From Synechococcus sp. RedBA-s (lineage in GTDB: Bacteria > Cyanobacteriota > Cyanobacteriia > PCC-6307 > Cyanobiaceae): 64,000 bases of DNA. The notes below the pieces were generated by a model. It searched no databases and had not been told where the DNA came from. It was given only the letters and a program-made list of their open reading frames with translations. This document shows positions 36,219 through 43,960 of this stretch, piece by piece; within the stretch, counting starts at the first letter, position 1, and each line of letters starts with the position of its first letter. The position numbers were made by a program, and so were the translations under genes. Location: the NCBI RefSeq assembly GCF_024345495.1, contig NZ_JAGQBF010000009.1:36299-100298 (forward strand), in the 5' to 3' direction.

Positions 36219-36668
36219 ATGGACTGTCCGGTTCTCTGGATCCACGCCGAGGCCCTGGGTCCGGCCAATCCCGCCCTGCTGGCCCATCCGGGCCGGCCGG
36301 CCGTGTTCGTCTTCGAGCCGGGGCTGCTGGAAGGCGCCGCAGGGCCGATCAGCCTCAAGCGGATCGTGTTCCTCTACGAGTGCCTTCTGGAACTGCCGGT
36401 CACGATCCGCCAGGGCGATGGGGTCGAGGAGGTGCTGGCCTTCGCCGCCCGCCACCGGGCCGATGGGGTGGTGACCAGCGCCTGGGTGGACCCGCAGCTG
36501 GGGGGCATCGCCGCCTGCGTGGCCGCCGCCTTGCCCCTGCAGGTGCTGGAGCCCGAACCCTTCGTGGACCTGCCGGAGCCGGTGGACCTGCGCCGCTTCA
36601 GCCGCTACTGGCGATCGGCTGGGCCCCGGCTGCGGCCGGATCCCGCCGCAACAGAGACGCCCACGTGA
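36219..36668 (+). CDS. Small alpha/beta protein resembling photolyase N-terminal domain
   Basis: This 149-residue protein begins CPVLWIHAEALGPANPALL and continues RPAVFVFEPGLLEGAAGPIS and LKRIVFLYECLLELPVTIRQ. This matches the order of elements in the photolyase antenna domain: first strand, 'VFVFDP' strand, then the helix with 'RxxFLxExLxxL', then strand and 'GD'. The later VEEVLAFAARHRADGVVTSA also fits. It follows the FAD-domain gene after two bases and overlaps the phosphopantetheinyl transferase start (GTGA), so the three form an operon. Together the two photolyase halves would reconstitute a full-length enzyme in trans. The conserved chromophore-binding residues cannot be assigned by eye. 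Confidence 0.68.
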   Translation: MDCPVLWIHAEALGPANPALLAHPGRPAVFVFEPGLLEGAAGPISLKRIVFLYECLLELPVTIRQGDGVEEVLAFAARHRADGVVTSAWVDPQLGGIAACVAAALPLQVLEPEPFVDLPEPVDLRRFSRYWRSAGPRLRPDPAATETPT

Positions 36669-37333
36669 TCGATCCCAGCAACCCCACCGCGCCCAGCGAC
36701 CCCGACCAGGCTGCGCCGCGCCGTCTGGAGCACCCCGGACTGCCGGCCACGGTCTGGCTGGCGGAGCTGGACTGGCTCACGCCCCAGCGGCGGGAGGAGT
36801 TGCTGACGCTGCTCTCAGGCGAGGAGCAACAGCGGCTGCAGCGCTGGCGGCTGCCCGCGGACCAGGACCGTTTCCTGCTGGGACGGGGCCTGCTGCGGCT
36901 GCGGCTGGGACAGGCTCTGGGACTGGATCCCACCCGGCTGTGCTTCCGCCTGGGGCCCCAGGGCAAACCAGCCCTGGTGGGGCTGGAAAGGCAGGACACT
37001 CCGCAGTTCAACCTGGCCCATTCGGGCGCCCTGGTGCTCTTGGCTCTCCACCCCGAGCGACCGGTGGGTGTGGATGTGGAGCAGCACCGGCCAGGCCTGA
37101 ACTGGCAGCCGATCGCCAGGCGCCACCTGCCCAGCGGCACCCTTGAGGCCCTCGAGGCGCTGCCGGCGGAGCAGCAGCTCGATGGCTTCCTGCAGCACTG
37201 GTGCCGCCTGGAAGCGGGCCTGAAAGCGACGGGACTCGGCCTGGCCGCAGTCGGAGCCCCACCACCACCAGGCCTGGAGTTGCACGATCTGCACCTGCCG
37301 GAGGGCTATGCCGGCAGCCTCGCCGTGATCTGA
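36665..37333 (+). CDS. 4'-phosphopantetheinyl transferase (Sfp type)
   Basis: This 222-residue enzyme transfers phosphopantetheine from CoA to acyl, peptidyl or aryl carrier proteins. Diagnostic segments are QFNLAHSGALVLLAL (the FNxSH region, here with AHS), VGVDVEQHRPGLNW (Mg-binding Asp and Glu) and FLQHWCRLEAGLKATGLGL, corresponding to the W-x-x-KEA motif but with Leu in place of the usual Lys. Start is a GTG whose last bases overlap the upstream stop. In cyanobacteria a single such enzyme commonly serves fatty-acid and secondary carrier proteins. Confidence 0.88.
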   Translation: MIDPSNPTAPSDPDQAAPRRLEHPGLPATVWLAELDWLTPQRREELLTLLSGEEQQRLQRWRLPADQDRFLLGRGLLRLRLGQALGLDPTRLCFRLGPQGKPALVGLERQDTPQFNLAHSGALVLLALHPERPVGVDVEQHRPGLNWQPIARRHLPSGTLEALEALPAEQQLDGFLQHWCRLEAGLKATGLGLAAVGAPPPPGLELHDLHLPEGYAGSLAVI

Positions 37334-37335
37334 AT

Positions 37336-37349
37336 CTCTGAGCTCAGAG
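37336..37349. terminator. Short palindrome between convergent genes
   Basis: CTCTGAGCTCAGAG is a perfect 14-base palindrome three bases after the phosphopantetheinyl transferase stop and ahead of the converging lipoprotein stop. It could help termination, but has no loop of its own and no T run. Confidence 0.25.
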
Positions 37350-37374
37350 GGTGGTTCGTTGCCGCGGGCTCCTG

Positions 37375-37962
37375 CTACGGCTGATCCTCCTGCTCGCGGA
37401 TCGTGTCGGGATCGGTGAGTAGATCCTTCTCCTCCAGCATCGGCAGCTTCTCCACCTTCACCTGGGAGGGATTGCGGGGCGGCTCGATCCACTCCCAGGT
37501 GCTGCGCGGAGCGCGGCTGAGGCAGAGGGCCTCCAGTTCCCTGCGCAAGGCGCTGCGCACGTCGCGGCGGGCCACGGCGGCGAAGAACTCCTCACGGCTG
37601 GCCAGGCCGGAGCTGAACGGATGACTGCCGTTGCCGTTGAACAGCCGCGCCGCATCCGGCAGCCAGCGGGGCTGGCAGTAGCCCTGGCGGCGGGTGTCGG
37701 TTTCGAGCCAGATGTGCAGCCCATAGCCATCGGGCTGGCTGACCACCGCCAGGCCGTCGTGGGGCTGCTGCCGCTGCAGGGGAAAGAGGCGCCAGGTGGG
37801 GCGGCTGGCAGCGGGCACGCAGGCGGCCACGGCAGTCAACGTCGCCAGGGCAGCCAGCGCCAGCAGGAGGGATGCCGGACGGTGGGGGGGCCGGGCCAAG
37901 GTCTGGATGCGGGTGGGGGGATCCTGCCCCGGTCCCGCCGCAGCCGTGGACGCCACAATCAC
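37375..37962 (-). CDS. Hypothetical lipoprotein or membrane-anchored protein
   Basis: I do not recognise a named family. The product of about 195 residues contains a hydrophobic segment SLLLALAALATLTAVAAC, whose end V-A-A-C fits a lipobox, preceded by an unusually long Pro/Arg-rich N-terminus. The mature part has RPTWRLFPLQRQQPHDGLAV, GLHIWLETDTRRQGYCQPRW and a C-terminal EKLPMLEEKDLLTDPDTI. Translation probably begins at GTG 37962 or 37956; the frame continues upstream on the strand opposite the redoxin gene. Divergent from that gene with a 30-base gap. Confidence 0.6.
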   Translation of the reverse strand: MIVASTAAAGPGQDPPTRIQTLARPPHRPASLLLALAALATLTAVAACVPAASRPTWRLFPLQRQQPHDGLAVVSQPDGYGLHIWLETDTRRQGYCQPRWLPDAARLFNGNGSHPFSSGLASREEFFAAVARRDVRSALRRELEALCLSRAPRSTWEWIEPPRNPSQVKVEKLPMLEEKDLLTDPDTIREQEDQP

Positions 37963-37992
37963 TTCAGTGTTCAGCGCAGCAACGGTCGATCC

Positions 37993-38556
37993 ATGGCCCT
38001 GACTCCCTCGACAATGCTGCCGCTGGCGCATCCTTTGCCCGGTTTCGCGCTGGAGAGCACCGATGGGGAGCTGGTGAGCAGCAGCGGGCTGCCGCCGCGG
38101 CCCCTGCTGGTGCTGTTCCTCTGCGCCCACTGCCCCTTCGTGAAACACATCGAAGCGGAGTTGAGCCGGATCGATCGCGACTACAGCGACCGGATCACGA
38201 TCCTGGCGATCGCCAGCAACAGCCTGATCACCCATCCCCAGGACGGGCCGCAGCAGCTGGCGGAGCAGCGCCGCCGCTGCGGTTGGAGCTTCCCCTACCT
38301 GCTGGATCCGGAGCAGAGCGCGGCCCAGTCGTTCAAGGCGGCCTGTACTCCGGATCTGTTTCTGTTCGATGCCAACCAGCGGCTGGTGTACCGCGGCCAG
38401 CTCGATGACAGCCGCCCGGGCAACAGCCAACCGCCCGATGGCGCCGACCTGAGATCGGCCCTTGATTTACTGCTGGCGGGGCGGCCGCTGGAGCAGGAGC
38501 AAAAGCCTGCAATCGGTTGCAATATCAAGTGGCACCCGGGGCTGGAGCCGGCCTGA
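37993..38556 (+). CDS. Redoxin / AhpC-TSA-type thioredoxin-fold protein
   Basis: This 187-residue protein has a thioredoxin fold with the active-site motif CAHCPFVKHIEAEL (CxxC followed by Pro). Further typical segments are FALESTDGELVSSSGLPPRP at the N-terminus, the central FPYLLDPEQSAAQSFKAACTPDLFLFD containing the cis-Pro (TPD), and the C-terminal IGCNIKWHPG characteristic of this subfamily (thioredoxin family proteins with an 'IGCNIKW' end). Thiol-disulfide oxidoreductase or peroxiredoxin-like, cytoplasmic. Confidence 0.85.
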   Translation: MALTPSTMLPLAHPLPGFALESTDGELVSSSGLPPRPLLVLFLCAHCPFVKHIEAELSRIDRDYSDRITILAIASNSLITHPQDGPQQLAEQRRRCGWSFPYLLDPEQSAAQSFKAACTPDLFLFDANQRLVYRGQLDDSRPGNSQPPDGADLRSALDLLLAGRPLEQEQKPAIGCNIKWHPGLEPA

Positions 38557-38589
38557 GCCTGACCCTTGGAGGGGCTTAAGGTTGCTGCC

Positions 38590-39795
38590 ATGCAGGTGCC
38601 CCCCTTCGATCTCACCGAGCAGCTTCATCAACTGGGTGAGGCCCTCGAAGACGCCGTTCTGCAGGTGTTGCGCAGCGGGCAGTACATCGGGGGCGCCACG
38701 ATTGCCCGCTTCGAGCAACAGTTCGCCGAGGCCGTGGGCGTTCCCCACGCCATCGGCTGCAACAGCGGCACCGACGCCCTGGTTCTGGCCCTGAGGGGTC
38801 TGGGCATCGGCGAGGGCGATGAGGTGATCACCAGCTCCTTCAGCTTCTTCGCCACCGCCGAAGCGATCAGCGCCGTGGGCGCCACGCCGGTGTTCGTGGA
38901 TGTGGAGGAGTCCACCTACCTGATCGATCTCGAGCGCATCGAGGCGGCACTCACCCCCGCCACGAAGGCGGTGATGCCGGTGCACCTGTTCGGGCGGCCG
39001 GTGGACATGGAGCGGCTGGGGCAGATCGCCGCCGCCCACCAGCTGCTGGTGATCGAGGACTGCGCCCAGGCCACCGGCGCCAGCTGGGCCGGCCGGCCGG
39101 TGGGGGGCTGGGGCGATGCGGGCTGCTTCAGCTTCTTCCCCACCAAGAACCTCGGCGCTGCAGGCGACGGCGGTGCCGTCACCTGCCGGGATCCGCAGCT
39201 GGCCGCCCGCATCCGCGAGCTGGCGGTGCACGGCATGCTGCGCCGTTACCTGCACACCTCCCTGGGGTACAACAGCCGCCTCGACGCCATGCAGGCGGCG
39301 GTGCTCTCCGTGAAACTGCCCCACCTGCCCGGCTGGGTGGAGCGGCGGCAGCAGCTGGCGAGCACCTACCGCAGCGAGCTGGCTGATCTGCAGGGGCTGC
39401 TGCTGCCGGCGGCGGGCCCCGGCGGCCACAGCTGGAACCAGTTCGTGGTGCGCGTTCCCCGCTGCCCATCGGCCCAGGCGGGCTGCGGCGGCGGTTGCCA
39501 GCCCTCCAGCGACAGTGCCACCTATGGCCTGCCGGAGAGCTGCTGCCGAGACTGGCTGAAGCAGACCCTGGCCGAAGCCGGCGTCAACACGATCATCTAT
39601 TACCCGATTCCGATCCACCGCCAGCCGGCCTACGCCCAGCTGGGCTACGGGCCCGGCAGCCTGCCGATCACCGAGCGGCTCACCGCCGAGGTGCTGAGCC
39701 TGCCGATCTTCCCGGAACTAAGTTCCGAGCAGCAGGCCACTGTGACGGCCGTGCTGCGCCAGCTGGTGGCTCAACCTCTCAGCCTGGCCTCCTGA
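38590..39795 (+). CDS. DegT/DnrJ/EryC1/StrS sugar aminotransferase
   Basis: This PLP enzyme of about 401 residues transaminates nucleotide-linked keto-sugars, usually for surface polysaccharide. Features: CNSGTDALVLALRGLGIGEG (PLP phosphate site), EVITSSFSFFATAEAI, VHLFGRPVDM, IEDCAQATGA (PLP-ring Asp) and the PLP-binding Lys186 in FSFFPTKNLGAAGDGGA. Unusually, residues 291-319 form a Cys-rich insertion with C292, C299, C303, C318 and C319 between strands that are normally adjacent. Start is the ATG 38590; an upstream TTG adds a non-conserved octapeptide. It converges on phr with 13 bases between stops. Confidence 0.93.
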   Translation: MQVPPFDLTEQLHQLGEALEDAVLQVLRSGQYIGGATIARFEQQFAEAVGVPHAIGCNSGTDALVLALRGLGIGEGDEVITSSFSFFATAEAISAVGATPVFVDVEESTYLIDLERIEAALTPATKAVMPVHLFGRPVDMERLGQIAAAHQLLVIEDCAQATGASWAGRPVGGWGDAGCFSFFPTKNLGAAGDGGAVTCRDPQLAARIRELAVHGMLRRYLHTSLGYNSRLDAMQAAVLSVKLPHLPGWVERRQQLASTYRSELADLQGLLLPAAGPGGHSWNQFVVRVPRCPSAQAGCGGGCQPSSDSATYGLPESCCRDWLKQTLAEAGVNTIIYYPIPIHRQPAYAQLGYGPGSLPITERLTAEVLSLPIFPELSSEQQATVTAVLRQLVAQPLSLAS

Positions 39796-39808
39796 GGCGT
39801 TCCTCTCC

Positions 39809-41296
39809 TCAAGTCACCGGTGCGGAAGCCACCGAAGCCGCGTGCAGGGCCTTGAAGCGGGCCTGCTGCGTCTTGTGATTCACGATCGGCGCCGGGTATC
39901 CCCGGCGCTCCAGGGGCGCGATCTCGCCGCGGATCAGGTCAGCTGTGGCCACCCGCGCGAGCTCGGGTAACCAGCGGCGGATGTAGGTGGCCTCGGAATC
40001 GAAGCGGGCCGCCTGGGTGTAGGGGTTGAAGATGCGCAGCGGCTTGGGGTCCATGCCGCTGCTGGCACTCCACTGCCAGCCGCCGTTGTTGGCCGCCAGA
40101 TCACCGTCCACCAGCAGGCGCATGAACTGGCGTTCACCCCAGCGCCAGTCCACGATCAGATCCTTCACCAGGAAGGAGGCCACGATCATGCGGCAGCGGT
40201 TGTGCATCCAGCCCGTCTCCTGCAGCTGGCGCATGGCGGCATCCACGATCGGCACGCCGGTGAGGCCGTCGCACCAGGCGGCGAAGCGACCCTCGTCGTT
40301 CTCCCAGGGGAAGTGGCGCCACTGGGGGCGATAGGGCCCATCCGCCAGAGCGGGGAAATGGAACAGAGCCTGCTGATAGAACTCGCGCCAGGCCAGTTCC
40401 TGCTCCCAGACCGTGATCGCCTGGTGCTCCTCCTCGCTGCGGGCCCAGGGGCGCTGCTTCTGGGCGGCGGCCCAGGCCTGGCGGGGGCTGAGGGTGCCGA
40501 AGCAAAGCGCCGCGCTCAGGCCTGAGGTGCCCGGCTCCGCCGGCAGATTTCGCCCCGGTTCATAGCCCAGCAGGGGCCCATCGGCGAAGGCCGCCAGCTG
40601 GGCGGCGGCGGCGGTCTCTCCGGGACGGCAGGGGCAGAGATCCGCGCCGGTGAAGGCGACACCGGGCAGGCCATCGCCAGGGCTGGGCACGGCCTTGAGC
40701 CAGCTCAGCTGATCCCAGAGCCGACGGCCCTCGGCGGGAAGGGCGGCTGGGTCGAGATCGATCAGACCCGCCGGCGCGGCCACGGGCGCGCAGGCTTCAG
40801 CGCCGGCCAGCTCGATCCGCCGGCGCCAGGAGCGCAGGTAGGGGCCATAGACCCGGTAAGGATTGCCGGCGCCGGTGGCCAGGGCCTCGGGGGGCACCAG
40901 CAGCTGGTCCCAGTCGGCGAGCAGCTTGCAGCCGGCGGCGCGCAGGGCCTCAGCCACGCGGCGATCACGGGCACGGCCACAGGGCTCCACATCGCGGTTC
41001 CAGGCCACCACCTCAGCGCAGCTGGCCTGAGCCAGCTGCGGCAGCACCACGGCCGGATCACCCCGCAGCAGCAGCAGCCGGGAGCCGGCCTCCTGCCAGC
41101 GGCTCTGCAGCTCCCTCAGGCTTTCGCTCAGGAACCAGAGCCGGGCCGGGGAGAGATCGGGGGCGTCCAGCAGGGCCGGATCGAAGACGAACACGCCGGT
41201 GACGGCGGCGGTGGCGCGGGCGGCGGCGGCCAGGCCCAGGTTGTCGGCCAGGCGCAGATCGCGGCGGTGCCAGAACAGCCAGCGCTGCGGGCTCAT
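39809..41296 (-). CDS. phr: Deoxyribodipyrimidine photolyase
   Basis: This 495-residue full-length photolyase repairs UV-induced cyclobutane dimers using blue light. The N-terminal antenna domain starts LFWHRRDLRLADNLGL and includes VTGVFVFDPALLD. The FAD domain contains GLSAALCFGTLSPRQAW, ITVWEQELAWREFYQQAL, VPIVDAAMRQLQETGWMHNR, MIVASFLVKDLIVDWRWGE, and DGDLAANNGGWQWSASSGMD with RIFNPYTQAARFD. These are the features of class I CPD photolyases. It overlaps the NUDIX gene by four bases and follows it in the same operon. Confidence 0.95.
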   Translation of the reverse strand: MSPQRWLFWHRRDLRLADNLGLAAAARATAAVTGVFVFDPALLDAPDLSPARLWFLSESLRELQSRWQEAGSRLLLLRGDPAVVLPQLAQASCAEVVAWNRDVEPCGRARDRRVAEALRAAGCKLLADWDQLLVPPEALATGAGNPYRVYGPYLRSWRRRIELAGAEACAPVAAPAGLIDLDPAALPAEGRRLWDQLSWLKAVPSPGDGLPGVAFTGADLCPCRPGETAAAAQLAAFADGPLLGYEPGRNLPAEPGTSGLSAALCFGTLSPRQAWAAAQKQRPWARSEEEHQAITVWEQELAWREFYQQALFHFPALADGPYRPQWRHFPWENDEGRFAAWCDGLTGVPIVDAAMRQLQETGWMHNRCRMIVASFLVKDLIVDWRWGERQFMRLLVDGDLAANNGGWQWSASSGMDPKPLRIFNPYTQAARFDSEATYIRRWLPELARVATADLIRGEIAPLERRGYPAPIVNHKTQQARFKALHAASVASAPVT

Positions 41297-41856
41297 CCGA
41301 GGCCCAGCAGCTGGCGGGCCCGGAACCAGGCGGTGACGCTCTTGCCATCGAGGGCCTCATCGCCGCTGGCCAGGGCCGCATCGAGGGCGGATGGCTCCAG
41401 TAGCAGCACCTCCAGATCCTCGTCGTCGTCGCCGGCGGGACGCTCGCTGAGGGGGGTGAGATCCCGGGCCAGGAACAGGTGAATCACCTCATCGGAATAG
41501 CCGGGGCAGGGCAGCATCAGGCCGAGGGAATCCCAGCGGCTGGCGCTGTAGCCCGCCTCCTCCCCCAGCTCCCGCTGCATCGAGCCCAGGGGATCCTCGC
41601 CGTCCTCCAGGGTGCCGGCGGGGAATTCAAGGATGCGCCGCTCCACCGCGAACCGGTATTGGCGCAGCAGCACCACGCGCCCATCGGCCAGCACCGGCAC
41701 CGCCAGCGATGCGCCGGGATGACGAATGATCCCGTAGGTGGCCTCCACTCCCATCGGCAGCAGCACCCGGTTGAGCTCGAAGCGGATCTTGCGGGCCTCG
41801 AGCACCGCCGTGGTTTCCAGGTGGGTGGAGGGCTCAGGCGGCAGCAGGGGAGCCAT
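41293..41856 (-). CDS. NUDIX hydrolase (ADP-ribose pyrophosphatase-like)
   Basis: This 187-residue protein has the Nudix box GTLEDGEDPLGSMQRELGEE followed by AGY, i.e. GX5EX7REUXEEXGU. Upstream, VVLLRQYRFAVERRILEFPA is the substrate/dimer segment typical of ADP-ribose pyrophosphatases. The ATG at 41856 is preferred over the TTG one codon earlier. It is upstream of phr with a four-base overlap. Confidence 0.9.
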   Translation of the reverse strand: MAPLLPPEPSTHLETTAVLEARKIRFELNRVLLPMGVEATYGIIRHPGASLAVPVLADGRVVLLRQYRFAVERRILEFPAGTLEDGEDPLGSMQRELGEEAGYSASRWDSLGLMLPCPGYSDEVIHLFLARDLTPLSERPAGDDDEDLEVLLLEPSALDAALASGDEALDGKSVTAWFRARQLLGLG

Positions 41857-41938
41857 CAACAGGACTGGAGCAGGCCCACCAGTGTGACCGCCGGCCGCGG
41901 TCCCTGCGGTTCAGGCCACGCTGCTCAGGCCACAAGGT

Positions 41939-42556
41939 TCAGGCCTCTTCAGGCCAGCCCTCCTGCGCAGGCAGCGGCAGCGGCGGGGGCTCGGCGCCGG
42001 GGCGGCTCAGCAGTTCAGCCAGCAGAGCAGCGGCGGTTTCGTGGCCACTAGGGAGCACCAGCGGCCCCGCGATCGCCGCCAGAGGGCCCACCACAAAGGC
42101 GCGCTGGCGCAGGCGCGGGTGGGGCAGCTCCAGCTGGGGGCCGCTGCAGTGGGCATCACTGCACCAGAGGAGGTCGAGATCGAGGCTGCGGGGGCCCCAG
42201 GGCTCCAGACGCTGGCGACCGAAGCGCGCCTCCAGCGCCTGCAGGCGCCTCAGAAACGCCAGCGCATCGGGCCAGGGCTCGCGGCCCCCGACAGCGCGCA
42301 CCACCAGCAGGACCCCATTGACGAAGGGCGGCTGCCCTGGCGGCCCCCCTACCGGAGCCGTGCGGAACAGAGGTGACCATTTGAGCGCCAGCTCAATGCC
42401 AGCCCCGGCGACCCAGCTGTGCAGCTCAGCGCGGAGCAGAGGCCGCACGGCCTTCAGGGTGGCGATCGGGTCGCCGAGGTTGCCCCCCAGGGCAATGGCC
42501 ACACTGGCCTCGGCGGTGATGACCTGGGTGGTGCTGGCCGGATCACAGCTGGGCAT
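41939..42556 (-). CDS. folK: 2-amino-4-hydroxy-6-hydroxymethyldihydropteridine pyrophosphokinase
   Basis: This 205-residue enzyme (HPPK) transfers pyrophosphate from ATP to 6-hydroxymethyl-dihydropterin in folate synthesis. It has VAIALGGNLGDPIATL at the start, SPLFRTAPVGGPPGQPPFVN, and the metal/ATP-binding signature WGPRSLDLDLLW with the two Asp. ELPHPRLRQRAFVVGPLAAI closes the domain. There is a C-terminal Pro-rich extension of about 25 residues. It is 82 bases upstream of the NUDIX gene on the same strand, consistent with a folK-NUDIX-phr operon. Confidence 0.94.
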   Translation of the reverse strand: MPSCDPASTTQVITAEASVAIALGGNLGDPIATLKAVRPLLRAELHSWVAGAGIELALKWSPLFRTAPVGGPPGQPPFVNGVLLVVRAVGGREPWPDALAFLRRLQALEARFGRQRLEPWGPRSLDLDLLWCSDAHCSGPQLELPHPRLRQRAFVVGPLAAIAGPLVLPSGHETAAALLAELLSRPGAEPPPLPLPAQEGWPEEA

Positions 42557-42570
42557 TCAGGGCCGTGGGG

Positions 42571-43080
42571 TCAGGACTCACCGAGGAAATCGCGTTTGCC
42601 CAGCACCACGCCGTTATGGCGCAGGATCGCGTAGGTGGTGGTGGCGTGGAAATAGACGTTGGGCAGCACGAACATCGAGAGGAAAGACCATCCCGCCATG
42701 GTGATCGTCTCGCCGCGGCCGATCGGCACGGTGATCTCCCGTTCTTCACTGCCGTCGATCTGATCAGCGCTGAAGCCATCGAGATAGTCGATCGAGCGCT
42801 GCAGGCGATCGATCAGCTCGGGGAAGCTGGTTTCGATGTCCGCCAGCGGGGGCGCCTCCAGACCGGCCAGGCGGGCAACGCCGCGGCGGGCCAGGTCGGA
42901 GGCGATCTGCACCTGGCGTGCCAGAGGGAACATGTCGGGATAGAGGCGGCTGGTCACCAGCACGGCGGGATCGAACCCCTGGGCCTCGGCGTGGGCCAGG
43001 CCCTTGCCGAGCACCGCGATCAGGTTGGTGAGCGTCCGGCGCAGGGGCGGCACGGTGGCCGAGTACATGGTCAGTTCCAT
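42571..43080 (-). CDS. DUF1993 protein
   Basis: This 169-residue protein fits DUF1993: MYSATVPPLRRTLTNLIAVL at the N-terminus, VTSRLYPDMFPLARQVQIAS, then GETITMAGWSFLSMFVLPNV and FHATTTYAILRHNGVVLGKR at the end. The fold is a DinB-like four-helix bundle by family assignment; function unknown. It ends 14 bases before folK on the same strand. Confidence 0.9.
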   Translation of the reverse strand: MELTMYSATVPPLRRTLTNLIAVLGKGLAHAEAQGFDPAVLVTSRLYPDMFPLARQVQIASDLARRGVARLAGLEAPPLADIETSFPELIDRLQRSIDYLDGFSADQIDGSEEREITVPIGRGETITMAGWSFLSMFVLPNVYFHATTTYAILRHNGVVLGKRDFLGES

Positions 43081-43136
43081 GGGGATGTCCTTGAACCTCG
43101 GCGTGAGCCGAGGCTAGATGCAGGCACCCCGGAGCA

Positions 43137-43343
43137 TCAGGGCAGAAAACCGAGATCATCGAAGCGAGGAACCAGCCAGGCGGGGATGCCGTCCTGCTCC
43201 CAGGTCCAGAAGTCTCCCCGGCCCAGATAAACTGGATGGCCTGAGCGGTAGGCCTGCGCCAGGGTGGCGAGATCGAGCTGCTCCAGCGCATCTTCCCGGC
43301 TCACTCGCCTGCTGCGGGCTGCTAGGGAGACCCTGGGGGCCAT
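43137..43343 (-). CDS. Small hypothetical protein
   Basis: This 68-residue product from ATG 43343 reads SREDALEQLDLATLAQAYRS and YLGRGDFWTWEQDGIPAWLV. The C-terminal part has an acidic/aromatic composition that looks genuinely coding, but I cannot place it in a family. It sits between DUF1993 and the broken methyltransferase on the same strand. Confidence 0.5.
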   Translation of the reverse strand: MAPRVSLAARSRRVSREDALEQLDLATLAQAYRSGHPVYLGRGDFWTWEQDGIPAWLVPRFDDLGFLP

Positions 43344-43422
43344 GGCACCTGTGCGTTGGAGGGTCCGCCAGCGTATCGGCGCCTGGAGTGTTGTGCACAA
43401 CCCGGCCCGATCACCGGCGGGC

Positions 43423-43960
43423 TCAGCTCTTCCGGGCGCAGAAGGCCAACCAGTGGGGGCTGCCGCCGGCCCCGGCAGCGTGGCCCGGCAGCTCATGAAC
43501 CTGGAAGCGATCCGGGGCGAAGCCGGCCTCGAGGGCATAGGACGCGAAGGCGTGATCAGGGGAGGACGCCAGAAAGGGCTCTGAGTTCACCCAGACCTCC
43601 GTGTCGCGAAAATAGCGGGCGGCCGGGATCTCGTGCAGCAGGATGTGGCTCACGACCAGATCGAAGCCGGTGCGTTCGGCATCCTGCTGGGCGAAGTGAA
43701 CCGCGTGATGGAGCAGCCGCGGCCGCAGGCCGGCGTGATGGCGGGCCAGCACCTGCTCGATCACGGCCCTGCCGGGGGCCTCGTTGAGAGGACCGAACCA
43801 GCCTTGGCCGTAGAGGAACACACCATGGTCTTAGAGGGCACCGGTGACGACACCGTCTTCCTCCTGTTCGTTGAAGTAGCCCCCGGCATGCGATGGATGT
43901 CGGCCTTGAGCTGGTGGGAGGGGATGGCCAGATCGGCCGTCAGCTGCAGGCTGCCCGCTC
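43423..43960 (-). pseudogene. SAM-dependent methyltransferase, multiply disrupted
   Basis: Pieces in order on the minus strand are: ADLAIPSHQLKADIHRMPGG in one frame; YFNEQEEDGVVTGAL in a second frame, ended by a TAA where a Tyr codon would be expected; then DHGVFLYGQGWFGPLNEAPG and FDLVVSHILLHEIPA in the frame ending at 43423. The HRMPGG...GALYD...N block and VVSHILLHE are familiar from class I methyltransferases, but the SAM-binding glycine motif that should lie between is deleted (the sequence jumps from ARHHAGLRPR to AVHFAQQDAERTGF). At least one frameshift, one stop and internal deletions make it non-functional. Confidence 0.68.
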
